Shown here one piece after another: positions 1 to 11,902 of a DNA stretch of 64,000 nucleotides. Positions within the stretch are counted from its first letter, which is position 1, and each line of letters opens with the position of its first letter. Below the pieces are notes generated by a model. That model saw only the letters and a list, made by a program, of their open reading frames with translations, was not told the origin of the DNA and ran no database searches. The position numbers and the translations under genes were made by a program. Source of the stretch: Blastocystis sp. Blastoise (Eukaryota; Sar; Bigyra; Opalinata; Blastocystidae); assembly GCA_039096225.1 (NCBI GenBank), contig JBBPEB010000006.1, positions 421,501 to 485,500 of the forward strand, in the 5' to 3' direction.

Positions 1-2
1 CT

Positions 3-818
3 ATGCCTGATGATAAGACTTATCTTAAGGCTGATGAACTTCAAGCTGTTTTAAAGGAATTATATGAAACTAAGAAATATTCTAAGGCTGTTTATTATAT
101 GGAAGCTTGTGAATCTGGTTCTATGTGGTTAGGTTTACCTACTGATATTAATCTTTATGCTTTATCTTCTACTCTTCCTGATGAATCTTCTTGGGGTACT
201 TATTGTCCTGGACAAGAAGAAGGTCATGATGATACTGTTGATGGTGAAAGTATTGGTTCTTGTCTTGGTGAAGTTTGGAGTTGTTTCTGGTTAGAACAAG
301 ATGATGAAGCTGATCTTTTCACTTTAACTCTTCAACAACAATTTGATGATGCTAAGAACTTTACTACTACCTCTACTCCTCTTCAATATGGTGATTTATC
401 TTGGGCTGATACTCCTGTCGGTGAATTTATTGCTGAAAAATCATTCAAGGAATGTAAGAGTCTTGAACGTAAATCTGCTTCTAGACAATGGGAATCTCGT
501 GATAATAATCTTAAATTCTGGAAACATCTTGCTCAAAAAGGTGATCATGAAGCTCAACAAGAATATGTTAAAGAACTTGAATCTCGTAAACAAGCTGATG
601 AATATTTTGGTAAACTTACTAGTAAACTTAATACTAAGATTGATTTATTAATGAGCTATCCTATTAATCATATTAACTGGAAGTGTTATGGTCCTCTTGT
701 TGATAAGTATCAAACTACTTATGGTTTCAATGATTATAGCTTAAAGTATGCTCATGCTTTAGCTGCTCTTTGTAATACTATCAATGGTGATGGTCACGAA
801 ATTCTTAATTTAATGTAA
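3..818 (+). CDS. Legumain-type (C13) asparaginyl endopeptidase, 3' part
   Basis: Cysteine protease that cleaves after Asn, normally lysosomal, vacuolar or secreted. The visible 271 residues are the second half of the family. The catalytic Cys lies in EACESGSM at about residue 36, preceded by the YYM strand. It is followed by LPTDINLYALSST and the SCLGEVWSCFWLEQDD stretch typical of legumain. A C-terminal pro-domain-like helical tail runs from about residue 150. The His-Gly catalytic motif and signal peptide expected upstream lie outside the window, so the ATG at position 3 is probably an internal Met and the gene is cut by the window edge. No intron is visible in this part, unlike most neighbours, and it uses the NNT-rich codons (GCT, GGT, TCT) shared with the pectate-lyase-fold gene, which suggests high expression (inference). 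Stop is TAA at 816-818. Confidence 0.85.
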   Translation: MPDDKTYLKADELQAVLKELYETKKYSKAVYYMEACESGSMWLGLPTDINLYALSSTLPDESSWGTYCPGQEEGHDDTVDGESIGSCLGEVWSCFWLEQDDEADLFTLTLQQQFDDAKNFTTTSTPLQYGDLSWADTPVGEFIAEKSFKECKSLERKSASRQWESRDNNLKFWKHLAQKGDHEAQQEYVKELESRKQADEYFGKLTSKLNTKIDLLMSYPINHINWKCYGPLVDKYQTTYGFNDYSLKYAHALAALCNTINGDGHEILNLM

Positions 819-1357
819 ATCGTTTTATTCGATTTGCTTTTGCGTTTGATTGCATATTATAATTGTATTGTTTATGTTTTAAATCTTTTAAAAAGTATTC
901 AATAAATGTCTTGTTTTGTTTTTTTTAAAGTGTATGTTTTATTCATTTTGAGAAATAAAGATTTTTTTGTTTATTAATAACGTGGTATCAAAATTATTAT
1001 TTTTTTAAATAAAAATAATAGATGAATATGATATCATGAAAACCTATGAATATGTTCAAACCTATTTTTAATAGTAAAATCTACACATCAATTTTGTATT
1101 CCTTTTTGTATGTGAATAATCAAGATAAAAATAATCAGACATTCATGTAGAAAGGAGGATTTAAGTGTAATCTTCATTATGTAACACGACTGATATGCGA
1201 TGATATGAATTTTCGTTTCAAATGATTATCGTGTTTGCGTATATGAAACGAAAACAATATATACACGCCATTTAATCAATTCTCGTATGCTCAAACTATT
1301 CTATAAACTTTGTGAATTCAAATTTTCGTTTTCATTTTATTTTTCTAATATTCAATT
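819..1357. other. Intergenic: legumain 3' UTR and surface-protein A promoter region
   Basis: No coding exon is seen. An AATAAA at 901-906 is a plausible poly(A) signal for the legumain gene. A perfect 11-bp inverted repeat (TTTTCGTTTCA at 1210-1220, its complement at 1244-1254, 23-nt spacer) lies about 100 bp upstream of the surface-protein start. It could be a dimeric factor site or a cruciform. The rest is AT-rich without recognisable features. Confidence 0.5.
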
Positions 1358-4300
1358 ATGAAAATATATTATATTATTCTTATTAGTTATTTTTATTTGA
1401 TTGGTATGACCCTATATATGATTATTATATATTCTTTTATTATTTATAAAAAATATAGTATTTTCTCAATGTTCTCCTCCTAAATTATCATTTATTCTTC
1501 GACGTGAGTATTCTTCTTATTCTTATGAGGAATCATGGAAGATCTATGAAGGAATAGATGATACTGGACAATTAATCTATGAAGGAAGTGCAACTGTTTT
1601 TGAATCTAATACTGTTAAAGAATTTGATATTTGTCTTGAATTTAATAAACAATATACACTTTATATGTTTGACGTGTATATATAGCATTATATATATATT
1701 TATATTAATTATAGTTTTATTTTATTGCTTTTATTATTTATATTAATTATAGTTTTATTTTATTATTTTTATTAATTATATTTATTATAGTTTTATTTTG
1801 TTATTTTTATTAATTATATTTATTATACTTTTATTTTATTATTTTCACTATATATAATTAAATAATTATTATATATATATAGATTTGGTGATGGTTGGGG
1901 TTCTGCTTCTCTTCCTTCATTATTGAAAATACTCTATGATTCTCAATTATTAATAACCACTACATTACCTCATGGGGATTCAGGACCGAAAAAAGAATTA
2001 TTTAAATGTATATATATATATATATATATATAAATTATTTTTTTTTAAATTATATATTCTTAATTCATTTTCTAACTATAGAGTGACTCCATTCTTATAT
2101 ATATATTATTATTATTATTATTTTCTTTTGACTTTATTTCATGTATATTCTAACATTTATAATACAAAAAAAAATATATATTATATATATTGAGTATTAG
2201 TTTTTATATACTATCTCTATATAGTTATAGTCCCCATATCTCCTTCATCTTTTTGGAAATATACATCTATACCCTTCTCTTCTTCTTCTTGGACTTCTAA
2301 TTCATATATAGATACTACATGGAATACAGGTATACATCAACAATTCCCTCTATATTCTAGTATAACTACATATTATCGATATACTACTTCTATCTTGGAT
2401 CTTAATGCTTATGTTTATCATATTAAACTCACTACACAAGCAGGAGCTATTCTTTATATTAACGGAAATGAAATATATAGAATCAATCTTCCAGAGTATA
2501 TATATTCATGTTTAGATTTATTTTTTTTTCATCATATTCTAATATGTTATTTTTTATATACTTATATATTTATCATATTTTTACTCATTATAGATTCTCT
2601 ATATATAGTTATTAATATATATATATTAGAGATTAGAGATTAGCAATATATATTATTATTTATATAGAGGTCTAATAACAGCAACAACACCTGCGTCATC
2701 TATTGAACCAGAACCAGTTACTCTTATGTATATACATATATACACATATACATAATCTTTTCCATGATTCACTCATTATTTATATCTCACATTATTTATT
2801 AATATATATATATATATATAGTATATCGATTCCTGCAAAAATGTATCAAGTAACATCATTAACAGTAGCTGTAGAAATTCATATTATTCAGTCATTGCTG
2901 AATACTGCTGACCCATTTGAACTCTATATTCTTCCAGGAAGTGATGAAGATGGTATATATATTATATATATAATAATAATAATAATTATTATTATTATGT
3001 TTAATATTAATGAAAAATATAATTAATAATAATACTATGTATTTATTTATTATATATATATATATATAGATGGAATACGTTTTGGAAGTGATGCTGCAGG
3101 TCTCTGTGATCCAGACGTAACAAGCACGTCTGAATCATGCTTAAATCTATTTGATAATTATAAATATTCGTATTATATCACTCCCGAAGGTATTACTACT
3201 CCAACTATTACTATTATACTCAGTCACCAAAGGTATATATATATATATAGAGTATTCACAATATATTCTATTGACTATCTATGAATAATTATAATAATTT
3301 TATTATTTGTTTTTCTTCTTTTTCTTTTTATTATAAATAATATACTTATACTAATAAAACATCATTATTGATATAAAAATGAATAATTAATATCTATAAT
3401 AAACTCTATATATATATATATATAGCGCATCCTGGATAAATGGATATATGCTTATAAGTGGAAGTGACGCTACTAGAGATCCTACGAAATGGAAAGTATA
3501 TGGGTCAAATAACCACGGGGAAACATGGAAACTAATTGATATGAGAAATGATGAATTATTTGAAGGAAGAAGAACCGCGAATGTTTATTCCCTACCTTCC
3601 AATAGAATGATCTTTAATCAATTCAAATTCAATTTCTGTATATATATATATATATATATTTATTTTATCTTTCTTTATTATTATTAATATTATGTATATT
3701 TACATATATTTATCATCTATATAAAATATAATAATAACAAATTAGTATTTCAAATGAATACCATTTCCTTCTTATTTAAAAAAGAAATATATATATAGTA
3801 TCAACTACAGGAGGTTCTCGTTTTCAGCTTGCTGAAATTCACTTAATGTTCTTACCTATAGACCTTCTTCCTATAGGCTTATACTATGAACAAGCTTTAT
3901 ATGCTATTAAAACAGATATTTCCTTTTCTATATATCCTATTTCTTCAGGATATATATCTTATTCGATCTCTTCTTCTCTTCCTTCGGGATTATATATAGA
4001 TATTGAAAATGGACATATCTATGGCATCCCAGTTGGAGACAGTTCGACCGTTATATATACCGTTACAGCCACAGAAGCAGCAACCAATGAAATCTCCACT
4101 TTCTCTCTCACTCTTGCTATTACTGGTATATTATTATATATACTAGCTCCTCTATATATGTAAACTATATATATATATTTTTTATATTAATTAAAATATA
4201 TAAATACTGCTGTACATGGATTCATATATATATACTCTTTCTTTTTAAATACTTTATATATATATACATTCAGGCTGTATTCAACCATCAATGTCAACAA

Positions 4301-7300
4301 TATATATTACAAAAGTGAATAAACAAACATCGGGAGATGAACAGTGGACACTATATACACAAATGAACACAATCATTTATCAAAGTCAAGGTGTCAATAA
4401 TGGAGAAAATCAAGTCTATTCTGAGTGTATCCCCGCGGGAATATATCGATTAGGATTAAGTGATGATGGGAATAATGGATGGGAAACAGGTGCTTATATA
4501 GATATATCCTTACATTATGATGCTACTACTAGATTTCCATTAACAAGGCTTTATTTACTTTCAGGTACTTCTAATTATTATAGAATTAATACAAAAATGT
4601 ATTTACCTCCTTTTTCAACTTGGAAATATTCCCATGGGAATCCAATGGATATAAATTGGATGGAATCTACATATAATGATAATCAATGGTTGAGTATTTC
4701 AGCATTAAATAAATTATCTTTTTCAACACCTCTCGTTTTATTAAGAAAAACATTTTCAATAGAATTAGAACAATATAGATCAGGATGGATATTATATTTC
4801 AAAGTTAAAGCTGGTACTATTATATATATAAATAATAAAGAAGTTTATCGTATATTTCTTCCTAAGGGTTCTATTACTTCTTCTACTACTCCTACTGGTG
4901 GTGATATTCATTTTAAATGGAGATATGTTACTGGCTCCATTCAAACATTAGGAACAAGTAATACTATAACTATTGCTATTGCACATATTAATACTATTTC
5001 TACTTCATATCTTTTTGATTTTGATTGTGTGTTATATACTATGGCAGATAATACTACTCCACTTCCTATTGATGGAATAGCTTATGCATCTAGTCTTGGA
5101 TTAGATGGAAAAGCAGAATATGCTTTTGATAGTAATATATATACACGATATATTTCTGGATTACATGATTCTATTACTCCTCTTTCTATATCAATTGTAT
5201 TTAATAATTATAATTCTATATACAGTAATGAGTATTGTATTATAAGTAATAGAGATTCACCTCAACATGATCCTATTGATTGGACTATTTATGGAACTGA
5301 AGATGGAGAGCAATATGTACAATTATCATCCCAAATACATATATCTTGGGAAGAACGTCTTCAAAGACAATGCTTTTATATACCAACATTAGAGAAAGCA
5401 TATAGAGGATATAAAATGACTATGACTAAAACAGCTACTATTTTAGATCAAAATCGATATGCATTTTCTGAATATGAAATTTATATGATTGATCTTGATA
5501 GTTTAATTATACCTCCCTTATATCTTACTCCTAAAGAGATTATTGCTTATAAAGGAATAGCTGTTCCTGCATTATCTACTACTTCTGCTTATTATTATGA
5601 CTTTAGTATATCACCTGATCTACCTTTTCCACTTACTCTTGATTCTAGTAATGGATATATTAATGGTATTCCTATTACTTTACTTCCACCTACTCTTTAT
5701 ACAATTACTGCTAAAAATATAAAGAATATAGAATCATCGACAACTATAACTCTGTCTGTTATTCAATGTTCTTCTCCTAACATTCTTTTTACTTTAGAAT
5801 TCTACTTTTCATCTGATGGAATAGAAGCTTCATGGTCGTTAAATGATCCTATTGTTGGAAATGTTATCTTTTCAAGAACATATTCTGTATCTTATACAAC
5901 ACAACATTATTCTTTTTGTAGACTTCCTCAAATATATTCATTAGTATTATCAGATAGTATGAATAATGGTTGGGGAGATGGACAATATACTATTTATTTA
6001 GAAGATGGTACAGTAGTACATACAGGAACTGTTGAAAATGGAGAATCTCCTAAAACAGTAACACTTGTTATTGGTCGATTATTAAATCCAACAGAAGGTC
6101 ATTGGACAATATTAAACACAGATCAACAAGCACCTGCTGATTGGTCGATTCTTTCATTTGATGATAATCATTGGTATTCTGCTTCTGGAAGTTCTCTTCC
6201 GATTCCTATGGGTATCACTCAATATTATAGGACTAAATTTACTATTAATATTCTATTACCATTATATTCTGGAATAGAAATCATGGCTAAAACATTTGCA
6301 GGTATGATTGTTTATTTAAATGGACATGAAATTAGACGTATAAATTTGCCTTCTGGTATTATTGATAAGAACACTTTAGCTACTCAAGATACATCTGACA
6401 ATCACGCGTTTTATACTACTATTCCTGTTTCTTATAATTATATTGTAGTAGGAGAAAATGTATTAGCTGTAGAAATCCATAAATATTCTTCATTACCTTC
6501 AATCAATTCATTTGATGCGACAATCACCTTAATTGCAAATGACGAATATAGACTTAAATCAGGTATATTATGGTCTGATATACTAACAACAGGAGTAGAA
6601 GGTATTGATAAATTAATAGATAATAATATATTTACAAAAACATTAAGTGGACCACGTTGTGTTGATGCTATATTTCAATATACATATAATTATGATCGTA
6701 GAGAGTATATAAATCAATATAGTATTACTAATGGAAATGATTGTAATAAACGTCATCCTTCTTCTTGGAGATTTGAAGGTAGTAATAATAATGGTCAAAC
6801 ATGGACTTTATTACATTATGTATATTCACAATTATTTACATCCTATCGTCAAACAGTTACATATGATATATTTACATCTATACCTTATAATTCTTATCGA
6901 ATTCTTATAACTGAATGTGACAATCAACCTTTAGATTCTGTTAATTGTGGAGATGGAAATATCCAATTATCAGAATTAAAATTCTTTTTAACCAATAAGA
7001 ATCCTTCATGTATAGGAGAAGAAGGATATACAACAGCAATGGAAGGAGATTATGGATACAAAGAATGTATTTCTGGATATAAAGGAATTAGGAGAAGAAA
7101 ATGTACAAATAGTACTTTTGAAACTATACAAGATTTATGTATATTACAAAGTCCATCGATATTACGTTATGAAGGATCTCCATTTACTCTACATAAAGGT
7201 ATTCAAGTTATTATAAGTCCTATACTGACTGGTGCTGAACTGATTGTTAATATTGATCCTCCATTACCGAATGGTTTAGTTATTGATAATAATGCTATTA

Positions 7301-8616
7301 TATCAGGAACTCCATTAGAATCCTCTCTATTAAAAGAATATACAATTACTGTATCAAATAGATTAGGAACAAGTTCTACAAAGATATTGATATCTATAGA
7401 TACAGCTGTGTGCGCAGTTGATGGAATTTGGCCAATTACTGAAGGAGGAAGTCAAGCAACACTTGCATGTGCAGATCCCTTATTGTATGAGGGATCTCGT
7501 ACACGTTACTGTAATATTGGTACTCCTTGTTTTTGGTCTGAAGAAGTTGATAATTGTAAATTAAAAATTCCCACAATAGAATATCCAATAAATATATTAC
7601 AAGGTTATAAAGGAGATTCTATTGACGTTATTACACCTGTCATTACAGGAGGATCTTTGAATTTACTTACTATTACTCCTTCTCTTCCTAAAGGATTAGT
7701 TTTTATCGATAGTACAGGACAAATATCAGGGATTCCAATAGAAACAATAGATAATGTATATACGATAACTATATCGAATCCAAGTGGTTCTAAATCTACA
7801 TTATTAACAATACGTATACAAAGAGTAGTATGTAGTATAGATGGTGAATGGATAGAAACAGAAAGAGGTGAATATGAATATATATGGTGTACACAAGGAT
7901 ATACAGGAGTATTAAGTCGATTCTGTATGAATAAAGGTATTGGATTAGCAAACTGGGATATAATTGATACAAGTAGATGTTATATATATGATAGTAATGA
8001 AAGACCTGGAGAGAATAATGTATTTATTAATATACCTATATTATTGAAAGGAATAACCTATTTATTATTTAATAATCCCAAAACTTATGAGCTATTTCGA
8101 AAGATATTTGTAGATTTACTTTCTTCTAAGAATATTTTATCTGAACATATACAAATAACTCATTATAATGAGATTAATGAGGATGGTATAAAAGTATATA
8201 TGAGATATAAAGTAGAAGAGGGTAATATGAATGAAATTGTAGATCTATTAATACCTTTTATTGAAAGTCAAACTACACAAAACTCTCTACTTTATAAATG
8301 TAAAGAATCGGCTAATGAATCTCTTCGTTATATAGAAACAGTAGCTATAGGTCAGGAAGGAATTTCTTATCGCTATAATAGTATTAGTGGATGGGTGATT
8401 ACAATATTTGTTTTAGTTATTTTATTGATACTTATTCTTTTTAGCGTTATAGGATTATGTATATACTATAGATTAAGTGGAAGAAATAAATTGAAAGATC
8501 GAAAAAAGAGTGGGAAGAAAACTGTTCCTTCAAAAGGAAATAATAAAGAGATAAAAGATAAAAAGAATGCAAATAATTATAGTCAAATAACTCCTAATGT
8601 ATCAAGAAAAATATAA
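1358..8616 (+). CDS. Modular type I surface protein A (galactose-binding/discoidin/He_PIG/sushi cassettes)
   Basis: Large adhesin-like membrane protein, 1964 aa, from ten exons: 1358-1403, 1459-1675, 1883-2007, 2225-2495, 2668-2727, 2822-2952, 3070-3232, 3426-3637, 3799-4125, 4274-8616 (sum divisible by 3). A signal peptide (MKIYYIILISYFYLIVFS) is followed by three cassettes starting near residues 20, 518 and 1016. Each cassette has a GDGWG/NNGW beta-sandwich, a galactose-binding-like domain (Y.NG.EI.RI.LP, then AVEIH), an F5/8-like discoidin domain (DP..W..YGSN) and, in cassettes 1 and 2, a putative Ig domain of He_PIG type (LP.GL......G.I.GIP). From about residue 1430 come Cys-rich sushi-like modules alternating with He_PIG domains, then a SEA-like region, a TM helix near 1887-1912 and a Lys-rich cytosolic tail. 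Domain names are from motif recognition. The acceptor of exon 4 could be 2231 instead of 2225 (same frame). A paralog lies at 46328-55498. Likely role: cell adhesion or carbohydrate binding (inference). Confidence 0.85.
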
Positions 8617-8939
8617 TTTTTTAATTTTGTTGTTTTATTAAATATATATATGTATATATATATTTGTTTATAAAATATTCTTATTCTAAAATAGTAAAGT
8701 TTAGTTGATATAAATTTTTGTATGAATAGAACAAAAGGACAAATTATTTATATTTACATGAAATACTAAAACTCTTATTATGATTGAAAAAAGAATTCAT
8801 ATACACGAAAAGGAATTTTAATGAATTTAAAAAAAAGAATTTGAAAACAATTAATGAAAATTGATGATTCATTTCTTTTAATATTCAAATAAGTATAATA
8901 AAAAAAGTAATGATAAATTATATATATAAAATGATATTA
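8617..8939. other. Convergent intergenic spacer
   Basis: AT-rich 3' ends of the convergent surface-protein A (+) and transporter (-) genes. No gene or RNA is seen. Confidence 0.5.
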
Positions 8940-9528
8940 TTACTTGAGATTATCTTTATCAAAAGCAAAATAAACATAAACGAAATAGATAACTTGACAT
9001 AAAGCGAAGATAAGTTCAGTATAAGGTACTCCAATAGCGTTAAAAAGAGGAGGGATAATAATAGAAGTAACTGCAGAGAATAACCACATACTGAGATTAG
9101 CTAATGAACAAGCTTGAGAAGAGATGCTAGAAGGATAGGAAACAGCACAAATGACATAGAAAAGAGGAGAGACGCCAACTTGGAAACCTAAGATAAAGAC
9201 CACCATACCTATATATATATATATAATTTAATGAGATATATAGTGTATATTAATAGTAACATTATTATAATATATATATACCAATAATAACAACGAAGGC
9301 GATGGAAGGAATGAAGAAACTATATTAATAATAATATTAATAATAATAATAATAATAATAATAAATATATATACGGAATAATAATACCAGCAGAACCAAC
9401 AAACATAATAATAAGAGAGGATAACATAAGAGTCTTAAGAGATATTTTATTAACGACAAACATGCATATAATAGAACACATGACATTCCAAACACCACTA
9501 ATTAACATTTGAGGAAGAAGAACCTATA

Positions 9529-9569
<41 letters not shown>

Positions 9570-9784
9570 TAATAATATACATTATCAATTCCCGCCATTT
9601 GAAGGAGTTGAGGGGCATAGAAAGTGATACAAGAAATACCAGTGATTTGAGTCATAATAGCTGACATTAAGGCAAGAACAATATACTTTACATTCTATAG
9701 TATAATAATATTACAATATAATAATAATAATAATAATAATATACAGATTTAGTCCAAAGAGATTCTTTCTTTCTATAAATAAAG

Positions 9785-9856
<72 letters not shown>

Positions 9857-11085
9857 TTAATAATAATAATAATATATACACATCAAGAAGTTTAGTGGTT
9901 TCAACATCAACTTTTTCAACAATAGTATCAATAACAGCTATATAAGATATATAATATATATTATACTAAACATAATAATAAACATAATAATACATATAAA
10001 AACTATAGAGCAACATAAAATAATAATAATAACTATATACAATCTTCTTTAGTAAATAAAGAACAGATGAAAATAATAAGACCAAAAACCATGGGGAAAC
10101 CAAGTTGGAACTTCCAAGAGAATGGAGTCAAAGGTTGACAATTATCTATTTCAAAATGAGGAATTAACCATAAGTTAAAAAGAGTCTATATAATATAATA
10201 TAATATAATATAGTATAGATTATTATTGAATATAAAATAGTTTAAAACATATAATGAATAAAGCAGAATAAAAAAATAATAAATATAAATAAATAAATAA
10301 AGCATAATAAATAATATATATATAAATAATAAATAAATAAATAAATAAAACATAAATAAATAAAACATAAATAAATAACTAAATACAGCACAGAAAATGA
10401 ATGCACAAATAGACATATTCAGAACAGTAGCAATTCTTGATTTTAAATGTTCAGGAACAAGAGTACTAGAATAAGGAGGTAATAATGTAGAAGCACCAGT
10501 AACAGCGAAACCTATAGATACATGTAGATATAGAAAAAAGAATATAATATAATAAAAAAAATTAAAAATAAACCAGAAAAAAACATATATATATACCAGA
10601 AAGTGAACGTCCAATGAAAGCAAGCCAAAAGTTATTACTAATAATAGCAAGTAAAGGACAAATGAAACCAACAATACCAATAATCATAACAGTCTATAAA
10701 GTTGATAATTTATATTTTTAGTATAAACAAGTAAATACCTTTTTGTTACCAAGTTTCTTGGCAAGATAAGCAATGAGATAGGAAGAGAAACCAGCGATAA
10801 TATAGATAATACCATTAAATAATCCCTAAATTATTTAAAAAATGATAGAATGACAATTGAAAGAAAATATGAGTAAATACTTGATATAAAGAAACGTTGA
10901 TATCATCAGATTTATCGAAAACAGTACAGGTGATGAAAGGAATAGCTAATCCACTAATAATAGCAAGATTATAACCAATATAACCACCACCACAGAAGTT
11001 CAAAATACCTAGAAAGAATAAAACATAGTTGAAGAATAATAGATTAAGAAAAAATACAAGCAAGAAGAGTCTGATTAACAGCCAT
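8940..11085 (-). CDS. Major facilitator superfamily sugar transporter
   Basis: Plasma-membrane sugar porter, 421 aa, about 12 TM helices. Twelve exons in transcription order: 11058-11085, 10881-11008, 10739-10825, 10597-10693, 10387-10511, 10041-10185, 9880-9937, 9745-9772, 9581-9694, 9375-9523, 9282-9319, 8940-9208 (sum 1266). Sugar-porter signatures in order: GGGYIGYN with AIISG in TM1; QGLFNG...KKLGNKK after TM2; the GRSLSGFAVTGAS / PPYSSTLVPEHLKSR signature; QITGISC then FYAPQLLQMAGI in TM7; and a C-terminal PSSISSQACSLANLSMWLF block. It is somewhat shorter than typical members (450-550 aa) because of short termini. The substrate cannot be read from sequence; hexose is the family default. 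Exons are as short as 28 nt, and a (AAT)n microsatellite fills much of the intron at 9773-9879. Confidence 0.85.
9785..9854. repeat. (AAT)n microsatellite in transporter intron
   Basis: About 70 bp of uninterrupted AAT units inside the intron between the 9880-9937 and 9745-9772 exons. It is non-coding because the flanking exons join in frame across it. Confidence 0.9.
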
Positions 11086-11902
11086 TTAAAAACTATCTTA
11101 TAAAAAGAAAATAATGCGATGTATGATGAATTCAAACAAGGGAATACACAAATATTGCTGTTTATTCTTTATCATAATAGAGTCACGGGGATCTTTATTT
11201 TCATAATTGTATTTTAATAGTTTTTCATGAATATCTTTTTATGTTGAAGAATGACGTTACGAATAATACAATTTATTTTTCATAAAACCATTCATTTTAT
11301 AAGCAAATGTTGTTTTTATTTTATAAAGAGACACATTCTTGTGTTTTATAATGGTATATGCTGGAGTATAGAGTATATATGCTTAGACATGAGTTACGAA
11401 AATAAACTATTATGATTCTTTTGTGTTTATGTGTTTTTATTGTTGTTAAAAGTATATAGTCCAAGAAGTGTGCTTGTTATAAGTGTAGATGAGTTAGAGA
11501 GAATTTGTATATGCTATTTTGTTTTTAATTTCTGCAAAAAAAAATTTGTTAGAATGGCCGTGATGGCTTTCATTATTCAATAAATAGTTTATGTTATAAA
11601 ATTAAATGCTAATAATTGATTCCTGACGTTGTTTTTCAAATAGAATAAGAATAAAATAATAAATACAAACAATGAAAGAATACTAATAATAATAAGAATA
11701 TAAGTATATACTATAAATAAAAAAAGAGAATGGAATAAAAATTCATATAGAGAAGTAACAAATATAAGAAATAGTTCTTGAAATATATATTAATATATAC
11801 AAAAATTGTTGAATATAAAAAAAAAGGTTTAAGAAAAGAAATATTTTATAAAAAAAAAATATATATATATAAATGAAAGATAATTATAGAAAAGTATATT
11901 GT
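11086..11902. other. Intergenic spacer, transporter promoter side
   Basis: 817 bp upstream of the transporter and downstream of the glycosyltransferase. No coding potential or tRNA-like structure was recognised. Confidence 0.4.

Noticed and set aside
4500-4515. ATATCCTTA resembling a U12 donor in surface protein A
   Set aside because: Sits inside a continuous coding exon (YIDISLHYD); no branch or AC acceptor follows and the frame is open throughout.
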